Made by a program: the position numbers and the translations under genes. The notes below the pieces were generated by a model. The model searched no databases and was not told where the DNA came from. It saw nothing but the letters and a program-made list of their open reading frames with translations. 64,000 bases of DNA from assembly GCA_021772985.1 (NCBI GenBank), contig JAJFKX010000025.1, positions 212,630 to 276,629 of the forward strand. The letters run 5' to 3'. This stretch comes from Gammaproteobacteria bacterium (GTDB lineage Bacteria > Pseudomonadota > Gammaproteobacteria > Xanthomonadales > Wenzhouxiangellaceae). Below, one piece after another: positions 9,262-17,680 of the stretch. Position 1 is the first letter of the stretch, and each line of letters starts with the position of its first letter.

Positions 9262-9768
9262 ATGAGTCAACTGAGCATACTTGAATACCCAGACCCTCGG
9301 CTACGCACTATTGCTACGCCGGTGGTCGATTTTAATGAAGCCTTAGAAATCCTGGTAAACAACATGCGTGAGACCATGTACCAGGCCAATGGAATTGGTC
9401 TGGCAGCTACCCAGGTGGATATACATCAACGGCTATTAGTCATGGACGTCAGCGCCGAACAAGATGATTTCATGTTGTTTATCAACCCTGAAATTATTGC
9501 CCGGGACGGGCTGCAAACCCATGAAGAAGGGTGTTTATCAGTTCCAGGCATTTTCGCCAACGTAAAACGCGCTGAGCAGCTCAAAGTGCGCGCCCAGAGC
9601 TTGGCTGGTGAAACCTTCGAAAAGGACCTGGACGGACTTGCCGCAGTATGCCTGCAACACGAAATGGATCATCTGCAAGGCAAACTGTTTGTTGATTATT
9701 TATCGCCGTTGAAACGCGCCATGGTCAATAAAAAGCTGGAAAAACAGCGTCGTCAGGAAGTCACCTGA
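9262..9768 (+). CDS. def: Peptide deformylase
   Basis: Removes the N-formyl group from nascent proteins; an Fe2+ or Zn2+ enzyme of 168 aa, standard length. All three active-site motifs are intact: GIGLAATQ (44-51), EEGCLSVPG with ligand C91, and QHEMDH with ligands H133 and H137 and catalytic E134. First gene of a nine-gene rightward run through trkH and the TPR protein. The fmt start follows 46 bases after the stop. Confidence 0.97.
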   Translation: MSQLSILEYPDPRLRTIATPVVDFNEALEILVNNMRETMYQANGIGLAATQVDIHQRLLVMDVSAEQDDFMLFINPEIIARDGLQTHEEGCLSVPGIFANVKRAEQLKVRAQSLAGETFEKDLDGLAAVCLQHEMDHLQGKLFVDYLSPLKRAMVNKKLEKQRRQEVT

Positions 9769-9814
9769 ACGATGGAATTCCGGGTTAGTTACTAGAGCCT
9801 GAGAGGTGCAGTCT

Positions 9815-10750
9815 TTGCGCATTATCTACGCCGGCACACCGGCATTTGCAGTCCCTGCCCTAAAGTTTTTATTGGCCAGTGAGCACCAAATAATTGCAGT
9901 ATTGACTCAACCAGACCGCCCAGCAGGACGTGGCCGTAAACTACAAGCCAGCCCGGTGAAGCAATCTGTATCAGATACCAATATTCCCATACTTCAACCG
10001 CTCAGCCTGCGTGATGAGTCTATTCAAAACCAATTACGTGGTCTAAATCCGGATTTAATGGTAGTTACTGCCTATGGCTTACTATTACCCGAAGAGGTGT
10101 TGCATCTCCCCAGATATGGGTGTTGGAACATACATGCTTCATTATTGCCGCACTGGCGGGGCGCTGCCCCGATTCAACGGGCTATCGAAGCAGGTGATGA
10201 AATTACTGGAGTCACCATCATGCAGATGGACCGTGGACTGGATACTGGCAATATATTGAAACAACGCGAACTGCCTATAGCAGATCATGATACTTCGGCC
10301 AGTTTACATGACAAGCTGTCCAATATCGGCGCCGATCTGCTGATTGAGTGTATCTCCATGCTAAGCAGCGGTGGCTCACTGCGACCTGAAAAGCAAAACG
10401 CTGAATTGGCTACTTATGCACCACGGCTGGACAAACCCGAAGCAGCGATCAATTGGACCGAATCGGCCATTGTGATTAGCCGAAAGGTTCGTGCCTACAA
10501 CCCCTGGCCAATAAGCTGGACCGAGCTGTTGAATAAGCGCACACGAATTTGGCAGGCACACGCCTTAGAAGGTGATTATGGGAAGCCAGGCGAACTGTCT
10601 AACAGGGCTGGTAAATTGATTGTCGCATGTGCTGAAGGTGGTTTGGATATTCAATTATTGCAACCGGAAGGCAGCCGGGTTATCTCTGCGCGTGACTGGT
10701 TGAACGCGCACGGTAGCCAACTGCTTCAAGCCAAAACAGCAGAGTCATGA
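9815..10750 (+). CDS. fmt: Methionyl-tRNA formyltransferase
   Basis: Transfers a formyl group from 10-formyl-THF to initiator Met-tRNA, the counterpart of def. The frame is open from GTG 9806, but TTG 9815 is preferred: GAGAGG at 9801-9806 would overlap the GTG yet sits 8 bases before the TTG, and the product then starts MRIIYAGTPAFA like the family. The protein is about 311 aa. Motifs are TQPDRPAGRG (substrate loop), NIHASLLPHWRGAAPIQ (N105 and H107) and MDRGLDTG (D143). The C-terminal OB-fold tRNA-binding domain is complete. It overlaps rsmB by four bases (ATGA). Confidence 0.96.
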   Translation: MRIIYAGTPAFAVPALKFLLASEHQIIAVLTQPDRPAGRGRKLQASPVKQSVSDTNIPILQPLSLRDESIQNQLRGLNPDLMVVTAYGLLLPEEVLHLPRYGCWNIHASLLPHWRGAAPIQRAIEAGDEITGVTIMQMDRGLDTGNILKQRELPIADHDTSASLHDKLSNIGADLLIECISMLSSGGSLRPEKQNAELATYAPRLDKPEAAINWTESAIVISRKVRAYNPWPISWTELLNKRTRIWQAHALEGDYGKPGELSNRAGKLIVACAEGGLDIQLLQPEGSRVISARDWLNAHGSQLLQAKTAES

Positions 10751-12060
10751 CCAAGAGCACCACCAACGCACGGGAATGTGCGCTGCGGGTCTTGCTTGGA
10801 GTGTTCGATAATGGCCTAAGCTTGGATCATGCTCTGGCACAACACTTACCAGGCCTTTCCGAGCCGCGAGATCGCGCTTTTGCGCAGCAACTGGCCTATG
10901 GTGTCCTCCGATACCATACTGCTCTCGATGATCTGGCAGGGCAATTATTGCGCAAACCTTTGGCTGACAAGCACCTCGACCTTTGCCTATGTATATGGCT
11001 TGGACTGGAACAGCTTTGGCATCTTCAATCACCCCCACATGCGGTGATTCATGCAACCGTTGAACTTGCCAGGTTGCGCAAAAAAAACTGGGCAACAGGA
11101 ATGTTGAATGCTGTGCTGCGCCGTTTTCAACGCGAGCAGGTACAATTAGTTGCGGCACTCTCCAAACAACCTGACTTGCGTTATGCCTGCCCCGAATGGC
11201 TGTTGCAACGGATGCGCAATGACTGGCCTGATAACTGGATGGAAATAGCTGCAGCTGCACTGCAACAACCTCCGATGTGGTTACGAGTCAACCTTAGTAA
11301 GATCAGCCGAACAGCTTATCTGGCAGAGCTGGCCGAACAGGAAATAACTGCACAATCCGGTACTGGTATTGCCGACATATGCTTACAACAGGCATGCCCG
11401 GTACAACAATTGCCTGGCTTTGCTGATGGGCTGGTTTCAGTACAAGACAGTGCAGCTCAATGTGCCGTCCCTTTACTGGAATTAGCCGTGGGTCAAAACG
11501 TACTTGACGCTTGTGCAGCGCCCGGTGGCAAAACCACTCAGATACTGGAGAGCCAAATCGAGCTCTCATGCCTTACCGCAATAGATATCAAGCCAGCCCG
11601 GATGGTTAAAATTCATGAAAACCTGAATCGCCTGCAACTGGATTGCAAATTGATCACCGCCAATGCTATCGATTTGGAAACCTGGTGGGATGGCAATTAT
11701 TATGACCGCATCTTACTGGATGCCCCGTGTTCTGCCAGTGGTGTTATTCGTAGGCATCCTGATATCAAGCAACGTTTGCAGTCAAAAGATATAGAACGCC
11801 TGGGCAAGCTGCAGCAGCAATTACTCACAAAGCTCTGGTCTGCCTTGTGTCCAGGCGGTATGCTGGTTTATGTAACCTGTTCTATATTTAGTGAGGAAAA
11901 CCAGCAGGTAGTGTCAGATTTTTTAGCAACACACCCGGATGCGCGGCTAGCGCCCTTCAGCATGCCTATTGGTCAGCAAATCGACCCGGGTTGGCAAATC
12001 CTTCCCGGCCCGGACAATACAGATGGTCTGTTTTTTGCGCGTCTACAAAAAATCGATTAG
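10747..12060 (+). CDS. rsmB: 16S rRNA m5C967 methyltransferase RsmB (Sun/Fmu)
   Basis: Methylates cytosine 967 of 16S rRNA. It is 437 aa: an N-terminal NusB-like RNA-binding domain (about 1-140) and a Rossmann methyltransferase domain. The SAM loop is DACAAPGGKT (254-263). The two cysteines used for catalysis and product release are present, C328 in DAPCSASG and C378 in VTCSIFS. The ATG overlaps the fmt stop. The 3' end overlaps the start of the next gene in another frame by 38 bases. Confidence 0.97.
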   Translation: MTKSTTNARECALRVLLGVFDNGLSLDHALAQHLPGLSEPRDRAFAQQLAYGVLRYHTALDDLAGQLLRKPLADKHLDLCLCIWLGLEQLWHLQSPPHAVIHATVELARLRKKNWATGMLNAVLRRFQREQVQLVAALSKQPDLRYACPEWLLQRMRNDWPDNWMEIAAAALQQPPMWLRVNLSKISRTAYLAELAEQEITAQSGTGIADICLQQACPVQQLPGFADGLVSVQDSAAQCAVPLLELAVGQNVLDACAAPGGKTTQILESQIELSCLTAIDIKPARMVKIHENLNRLQLDCKLITANAIDLETWWDGNYYDRILLDAPCSASGVIRRHPDIKQRLQSKDIERLGKLQQQLLTKLWSALCPGGMLVYVTCSIFSEENQQVVSDFLATHPDARLAPFSMPIGQQIDPGWQILPGPDNTDGLFFARLQKID

Positions 12061-12634
12061 CACAACCCTGGTTGGCCTGTTATTACTGATGAGTGGCTGC
12101 ACTTCGGCCCCAGAAACCGCTAATGGGCATTTAGCTGTAAAAAACCTGGCATTGTCATGGCGGCAACAGTTATTTGTTCAGGCCGGTTTGGAATTAGGGC
12201 TTAGTGACGCCACTATTACCGCACTTGAAAGTGGGGTGCCAATAACCATTTCAGTTGATCTACGTCTGGGACGACGCTACTCAGGCTGGGCGCGCGAATT
12301 ACGTACTCAATCTTTCCACTGGCGGATTCGTTATTTGCCTTTGAGTGAGCACTATGCATTGGAAAATCCCATTACCAACGCCACTGAAACATATCCACGG
12401 CTACGCACCTTGTTAACAGCATTACGCGTTCCTATCTGGTACACCACCCAGGTCGAATCACATGAAATTAGCGATAGCCACTATCAAATGCAGGTTCGTA
12501 CACGCCTTAACAGATTACAACTTCCACCTCCATTAAGATTGCCGGCAATGTTCTCCTCAGAATGGCGGCTGTCGGATCGCTGGCATACTTTATTGATTCC
12601 AATCCCCGATATTGATCAACAGTTAACACCTTGA
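12023..12634 (+). CDS. DUF4390 family probable lipoprotein
   Basis: Protein of about 203 aa that I match to the DUF4390 family by its position between rsmB and ntrY and its content. The frame is open from 11969 inside rsmB. ATG 12023 or TTG 12035 both place a positively charged N terminus (RVYKK) and hydrophobic stretch before LLLLMSGC, a plausible lipobox. No clear Shine-Dalgarno marks either. The mature part is a soluble beta-rich domain with no catalytic motif. It is probably exported and anchored in the envelope. It ends at 12634, three bases before the ntrY ATG. Function is unknown; linkage suggests a role with the sensor kinase. Confidence 0.7.
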   Translation: MVCFLRVYKKSISTTLVGLLLLMSGCTSAPETANGHLAVKNLALSWRQQLFVQAGLELGLSDATITALESGVPITISVDLRLGRRYSGWARELRTQSFHWRIRYLPLSEHYALENPITNATETYPRLRTLLTALRVPIWYTTQVESHEISDSHYQMQVRTRLNRLQLPPPLRLPAMFSSEWRLSDRWHTLLIPIPDIDQQLTP

Positions 12635-12636
12635 GC

Positions 12637-14856
12637 ATGCGTAGCTTAATTAGCAAATTGACCAATAGCCTGCTACTTAGCCGGGTGCTGCCGGTGCTGG
12701 CGGTAGTTGCATTGTTATTGGCTGCGATCTTGTTGGTTACTGATGTACAACAAGCCGGTGAGCGTATTTCCGCACTCAATTTGTGGATTTTGGGCTTGGG
12801 TGTATTAGCGTTGCTGTTCTTATTATCAGCGATCGGGGCACGCCTGTATAACCTTTTGCAGGCACTCCGGCATGGTACACCGGGTGCACAGCTGACACGT
12901 CGGCTTGTCTTGATATTTTTACTGCTTACCATCCCGCCAGTATTGATCGTATATTTCTTTTCATTGGAATTTTTGGAGGAAACCATTGACGGCTGGCTGG
13001 ATGTTGGACAAGAACAGGCCTTAGCAGATTCACTTGAGTTAGGTCGACTATTTTTGGATTTGCGCACTTTGGAAGCACAACGTGAAGTCCGCGAGCTGGC
13101 AATTAATCTGAGCAGTCAAATAGAAGGGGAAAACAATATCGACTGGTTTCCATTACTAGTCAACAAAGTAAGCAGTAATGGCCCCAGTGAATTGAGCATA
13201 TTAGATAGTAGCGGGAATGTTTTGGCTACAGCCAGTATTCGCGGCATTGGGCTCAAACCGGATCGACCCAGCGATTTCACCTTGGTTCAAATCCTGGACA
13301 ACGGTCTGTTTGCCGCGGCTGAACCTGTCAATATTAATTCGCCCAATTCCGCAAGCACGGATACGGTTTTGGAATTGACAGACGTGTTGAAAATTCGGGC
13401 AGCTATGGTTCTTAAACAACCTGCAACAACCCATGATCCACGTATTCTGCAGGCTATTTACTTTCTTCCGGAAAGTTTCACCGTGCTGGCCAGCAGCGTT
13501 GAAAGGGCGTATTACCAAAACCAAACCGTGACCTTTTTGCGTCAGGCCCTGAAAGTCAGTTTTGTAATCATCTTGACCTTGGTATTGCTGCTCAGCGTAT
13601 TGCTAGCAATATTAGCAGCCCTGACTGCTGCACAACGACTGGTTCGCCCACTGACCCAGTTGGCACAGGCCACCGGAGAAGTAGCTGCTGGGCGTTACCA
13701 TCAGGAACTGACCACGGAAAGCGCCGATGAACTAGGCTTTCTGGTAGAGTCGTTTAACCACATGAGCCTGGAGTTGGAACACAGCCGCTCGGCCCTGGAA
13801 GATCAACGGCAATATCTGGAAACCGTACTCGGCAGGCTGTCAGCAGGGGTATTGTCAATTGACGGCAATGGTCGACTGGTGACCAGCAATACCAGTGCCA
13901 GTGATATCCTCGGTTATGCACTCGAACCCTGGCATGGTCAATCATTAAATACCATCAGTAACCAGGAGCCGCGTTTGCACCTGCTGTTTGAAAGGCTGGA
14001 AGAACGCCGCCATCAGCAAGGTGAGTGGCGTGAAGAAATCAAATTAGTTGGTGCAGACAAACCATTGGTATTGATGTGCCGTGGCAGCCAGTTGCCGGGT
14101 GCTGATGGCGGACTGGTGGTGGTATTTGATGACGTAACCCTATTGACCGAAGCACAACGTGAGGCTGCCTGGGCTGAAGTTGCTCAACGGTTAGCACATG
14201 AGGTCAAAAACCCTTTGACACCGATCCGCCTGTCGGCTGAACGGCTTGGGGTCAAACTGGCTGACTCACTTTCTCCAGATCAGCAAAAGCTGTTGGAAAA
14301 GTCCACGCGGACCATTATCCATCAAGTTGACGCTCTGCAGGCATTGGTGAATAGCTTTGGCGATTATGCACGTGAACCCAGGAGTATTCTGCGACCTGTT
14401 GATCTCCACATTATCGTTGAAGATGTATTGGCATTGTATGAACCAGTGGAAGAAGCTGTTTCCTTTGAACGCCAGCTAGCGGCTGATCCATCACTGGCGA
14501 TGGCTGATCCAGACCGGCTACGCCAGATTCTACATAACTTGATCCGGAATGCGATTGAGGCTCGTAGCCAGGATAGTCGTATTTTGCGAATTCAGTTGGC
14601 TACAGAAAATTACAGCAAAAATCAATTACCCGGCTTAATATTCACAATCAGTGATAACGGTCCGGGCGTAAGACCGGATTTGCTTGAACGGATTTTTGAA
14701 CCCTACATCACCAGCAAAAACCGCGGCACCGGGTTGGGCCTGGCAATTGTCAAACGCATTGTGGACCAGCATGGCGGGAGCATACGGATTGAAAACCTTG
14801 AAGCAGGCGGCGCTGTAATCCATTTGTGGTTACCTGCTGCAATCACCGGCAAATAA
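12637..14856 (+). CDS. ntrY: NtrY-type membrane sensor histidine kinase
   Basis: Sensor kinase of 739 aa. Two N-terminal hydrophobic segments (about 14-70) are followed by a third (about 85-110), an extracytoplasmic sensor region of about 190 residues, and a further helix (about 298-328). Then come HAMP (about 332-385), PAS (about 390-490), and the HisKA motif LAHEVKNPLTPIRLS with phospho-acceptor H521. The ATPase has an N box LHNLIRNAIEA (about 633), DNGPGV (about 673) and GTGLGLAIVK (about 698). This is the NtrY architecture. ATG 12637 is preferred over TTG 12631, which overlaps the previous stop. Its partner is the ntrX gene next door. The signal is unproven; nitrogen or redox status is known for relatives. 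Confidence 0.9.
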   Translation: MRSLISKLTNSLLLSRVLPVLAVVALLLAAILLVTDVQQAGERISALNLWILGLGVLALLFLLSAIGARLYNLLQALRHGTPGAQLTRRLVLIFLLLTIPPVLIVYFFSLEFLEETIDGWLDVGQEQALADSLELGRLFLDLRTLEAQREVRELAINLSSQIEGENNIDWFPLLVNKVSSNGPSELSILDSSGNVLATASIRGIGLKPDRPSDFTLVQILDNGLFAAAEPVNINSPNSASTDTVLELTDVLKIRAAMVLKQPATTHDPRILQAIYFLPESFTVLASSVERAYYQNQTVTFLRQALKVSFVIILTLVLLLSVLLAILAALTAAQRLVRPLTQLAQATGEVAAGRYHQELTTESADELGFLVESFNHMSLELEHSRSALEDQRQYLETVLGRLSAGVLSIDGNGRLVTSNTSASDILGYALEPWHGQSLNTISNQEPRLHLLFERLEERRHQQGEWREEIKLVGADKPLVLMCRGSQLPGADGGLVVVFDDVTLLTEAQREAAWAEVAQRLAHEVKNPLTPIRLSAERLGVKLADSLSPDQQKLLEKSTRTIIHQVDALQALVNSFGDYAREPRSILRPVDLHIIVEDVLALYEPVEEAVSFERQLAADPSLAMADPDRLRQILHNLIRNAIEARSQDSRILRIQLATENYSKNQLPGLIFTISDNGPGVRPDLLERIFEPYITSKNRGTGLGLAIVKRIVDQHGGSIRIENLEAGGAVIHLWLPAAITGK

Positions 14857-14917
14857 AAAACCACCTTTTCCGAAGTATGCTGATCAATGACGAATTTAAT
14901 AGCTGTTATTCATTATG

Positions 14918-14935
14918 TGTGGTAAATTTACCACA
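14918..14935. promoter_or_regulatory. 18-bp perfect palindrome upstream of ntrX
   Basis: TGTGGTAAATTTACCACA is perfectly self-complementary, with its centre between 14926 and 14927. It lies in the 98-bp gap between ntrY and ntrX and ends 19 bp before the ntrX ATG. There is no loop or T-run, so it is a dimeric-protein operator candidate rather than a terminator. The binding protein is unknown; autoregulation by NtrX is one possibility. Confidence 0.55.
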
Positions 14936-14954
14936 TTGCTAACCAATTTGAGCC

Positions 14955-16250
14955 ATGCCCACACCCCATATTCTAATTGTTGATGATGAGCAGGATATCC
15001 GCGAGTTAATTTCCGATATCCTGGTTGATGAAGGCTACACTGTCAGCACTGCAGGAACTGCAACGGAAGCCAATCAACATTACACTGATATCGCTCTGGA
15101 CTTGGTGTTGCTGGATATATGGATGCCGGATGCAGATGGCATCAGTTTGTTACAGGACTGGCAAAACGACCAGCCATTGACTTGCCCGGTGGTGATGATG
15201 TCTGGTCATGGTACTGTCGAAACCGCGGTCCAAGCCACCCGCCTCGGTGCTTCTGATTTTATTGAGAAACCGATTGCACTGGCCAGATTACTGGCCACAG
15301 TCAAACAGACAATTAAACTCGCCAATCAACAACAGGAAAACACCCTATCATTCAGTGGCTCGATGGCGCCAATACCAGAGCCGCAAGGCAAGAGCATTAT
15401 CCGCCAGGACTTGCGTCGTCAAATGAGCCAATTAGCTGAACATCCCCATCATTTCTGTTTAGTAGGAGCAGCTGGTACGCATAAAAGTGCGATTGCCGGT
15501 TGGATACATCAGCACAGCAGCTTAGCTGTCAAAGCATTGCTCACTTACCAAAACCCAGAGCAATTGGAAAACCTGATTAAACATAATAAGCTGACTGGAT
15601 GTTTGCAGTTAGATGCACAAGACCTGCCAAGTCTGGCAGTACAAAACAGGCTGGCACAATACTTTAAGGAGCCATCCTCCAATAATCTTAGGCTGGTGTT
15701 GTTAACTGAAACAACGCCACGGACTTTACTGGAAAATAAACAGATCAGCGAACCATTGTTTTTCGCTATAAGCGCAGCCGTGGTTAATTTGCCTTCATTG
15801 TGCGAACATAGCGAAGATATCCCCGACTTGCTTCGTTATTACACGGAACTATTACCGGATCAGGAAAAACTTCCATATCGCCATATGTCATTGGCCGGTC
15901 AGAATTGTTTACGTCAATATAGCTGGCCGGGCAATGAACAGGAACTGGTTAATTTGATCCGGCAACTGTTATTGCTCGGGGGCGAAGGTGAAATTAGCCG
16001 CGAGGAAGTCGAGCAGGTTCTGGACAGCCAATCCACCAACAATGCTGCTCACACCGGAGGCAGTATTTTTGATCAACCATTAAGGCAGGCGCGCGAAGAC
16101 TTTGAACGTGAATACCTGATATATCATTTGCAACGCTCCGATGGCAGCGTCGGCGCCATGGCAGAGTTGGTTGGTATGGAACGCACTCATTTATATCGCA
16201 AATTAAGGGGTTTGGGATTAGATCCCAAACAGGTTTCGCGTACAGATTAG
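14955..16250 (+). CDS. ntrX: NtrX-like response regulator with degenerate AAA+ domain
   Basis: Response regulator of 431 aa. The receiver (1-120) is intact: acidic pair D10/D11, phospho-acceptor D54 in LLDIWMPDADG, and K105. The centre aligns with a sigma-54 activator AAA+ domain but has lost its machinery. The Walker A position reads GAAGTHKS (171-178), with His where Gly precedes Lys. Walker B reads LQLDAQD instead of LDE. ELFG, GAFTGA and the arginine-finger region are missing. A Fis-type HTH is complete at the C terminus (about 385-425, ending LVGMERTHLYRKLRGLGL). It probably binds DNA in response to NtrY but should not remodel sigma-54 polymerase. It is preceded by the palindrome at 14918-14935. 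Confidence 0.85.
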   Translation: MPTPHILIVDDEQDIRELISDILVDEGYTVSTAGTATEANQHYTDIALDLVLLDIWMPDADGISLLQDWQNDQPLTCPVVMMSGHGTVETAVQATRLGASDFIEKPIALARLLATVKQTIKLANQQQENTLSFSGSMAPIPEPQGKSIIRQDLRRQMSQLAEHPHHFCLVGAAGTHKSAIAGWIHQHSSLAVKALLTYQNPEQLENLIKHNKLTGCLQLDAQDLPSLAVQNRLAQYFKEPSSNNLRLVLLTETTPRTLLENKQISEPLFFAISAAVVNLPSLCEHSEDIPDLLRYYTELLPDQEKLPYRHMSLAGQNCLRQYSWPGNEQELVNLIRQLLLLGGEGEISREEVEQVLDSQSTNNAAHTGGSIFDQPLRQAREDFEREYLIYHLQRSDGSVGAMAELVGMERTHLYRKLRGLGLDPKQVSRTD

Positions 16251-16292
16251 ACCATAAGAATCGGCTGGAAAACACTAAACTTACCTCACAAT

Positions 16293-17669
16293 ATGAAAAT
16301 TATTATTCTTGGAGCTGGCCAGGTAGGCGCCGGATTAGCCTACAGTCTGGTACGCGAAAACAATGACATCACCATTGTTGATACCAATGAGTTACGTTTA
16401 CGTGAATTACAAGACCGTATTGATATTCGAGGTGTTGTCGGCAATGGTTCACACCCACGAGTATTGCAGCGGGCAGGTGTCGAAGATGCTGACATGGTTG
16501 TGGCTGTCACCAACAGCGATGAAGTCAATATGATTGCCTGTCAAATTGCCTATACTTTATTCAACACACCGACGCGCATCGCCCGCGTGCGGGAAGCCGA
16601 ATATCTGGCACATCCCAAATTGTTTGAACGGCAACACATTCCGATTGACCTGTTGATCAGCCCCGAACAGCTGATCTGTGATCATATCAAGCATCTGATT
16701 GAATATCCTGGAGCATTGCAAGTACTCGACTTTGCTGATGGTAAAGCTCAAATGGTCGCGGTACGAGCGCTCTCTGATGGCCCATTGGTCGGGCAGCAAC
16801 TGCGCACACTGCGGGAACATATCCCAGCTAAAATTGACGCCAGAGTTGTAGCTATCTTCCGCGATAATGAAGCCATTATCCCTGAAGGTGATACAGTTAT
16901 TCGTCGTGATGATCTGGTCTTCTTTCTTGCCGCACATCATGACATCCGCACGGTGATGCGCGAACTGCGGCGCCTTGATGACCCTGTCAAGCGTGTGATG
17001 TTAGCCGGCGGCGGAAACATCGGCAGCAAGCTGGCTGCAGAACTGGAAGATCACTATCACGTCAAACTTATCGAACGTAGCTCCAGTAAAGCACACGCTA
17101 TCGCTGAAAGCCTGGAAAAAGCCATTGTATTGGTTGGTGATTGTGCAGATGAGGAATTATTGAATGAGGAAGGCATTGACCGTATTGATGTTTTCTGTGC
17201 GTTAACCAACGATGACGAAGCCAATATTTTGTCTTCCATGCTGGCCAAGCGTTTAGGCGCAGATAAGGTGCTGACCTTGATCAACCGACCGGCGTATGCA
17301 GACCTGGTAGAAAGCGATCGTATCGACGTTGCCATCTCACCCAGGCAAGTCACTATAGGAGCGTTATTAACCCGCATCCGCCGTGGCAATATAGCCAGAG
17401 TGCATTCGCTACGCCGCGGTGCTGCAGAAGCCATCGAGGCAGTTGCTGAAGGCAACGCTAATAATTCGCAAGTTGTCGGCCGCAGCATCGCCGAAATCAA
17501 CATTCCAGAAGGTGCCACAATTGGTGGCGTGGTACGAGGGGATAAGGTTTTGATGGCACATCATGACACTGTTATCGAAACCGGTGATCACCTGATCCTG
17601 CTGGTCACGGACAAACGTCATATCCACGAGATTGAACAGTTGTTTGAGGTCTCGGCCACCTTCGTATAA
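16293..17669 (+). CDS. trkA: Trk potassium uptake regulatory subunit TrkA
   Basis: Cytoplasmic gating ring of the Trk K+ transporter. It is 458 aa, the full gammaproteobacterial length, with two RCK_N/RCK_C pairs. The first Rossmann motif is ILGAGQVGAGLA near residue 5, and the second is LAGGGNIGSKLA at about 235, both suitable for NAD(H) or ATP/ADP. The stop is 11 bases before trkH, so the two are co-transcribed. Placement directly after ntrYX is common in this lineage. Confidence 0.97.
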   Translation: MKIIILGAGQVGAGLAYSLVRENNDITIVDTNELRLRELQDRIDIRGVVGNGSHPRVLQRAGVEDADMVVAVTNSDEVNMIACQIAYTLFNTPTRIARVREAEYLAHPKLFERQHIPIDLLISPEQLICDHIKHLIEYPGALQVLDFADGKAQMVAVRALSDGPLVGQQLRTLREHIPAKIDARVVAIFRDNEAIIPEGDTVIRRDDLVFFLAAHHDIRTVMRELRRLDDPVKRVMLAGGGNIGSKLAAELEDHYHVKLIERSSSKAHAIAESLEKAIVLVGDCADEELLNEEGIDRIDVFCALTNDDEANILSSMLAKRLGADKVLTLINRPAYADLVESDRIDVAISPRQVTIGALLTRIRRGNIARVHSLRRGAAEAIEAVAEGNANNSQVVGRSIAEINIPEGATIGGVVRGDKVLMAHHDTVIETGDHLILLVTDKRHIHEIEQLFEVSATFV

Positions 17670-17680
17670 GCCAGACTCTG

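Noticed and set aside
11969..12022. Longer N terminus for the DUF4390 protein
   Set aside because: It lies inside rsmB and would push the signal peptide away from the N terminus; the later start gives a standard lipoprotein signal.
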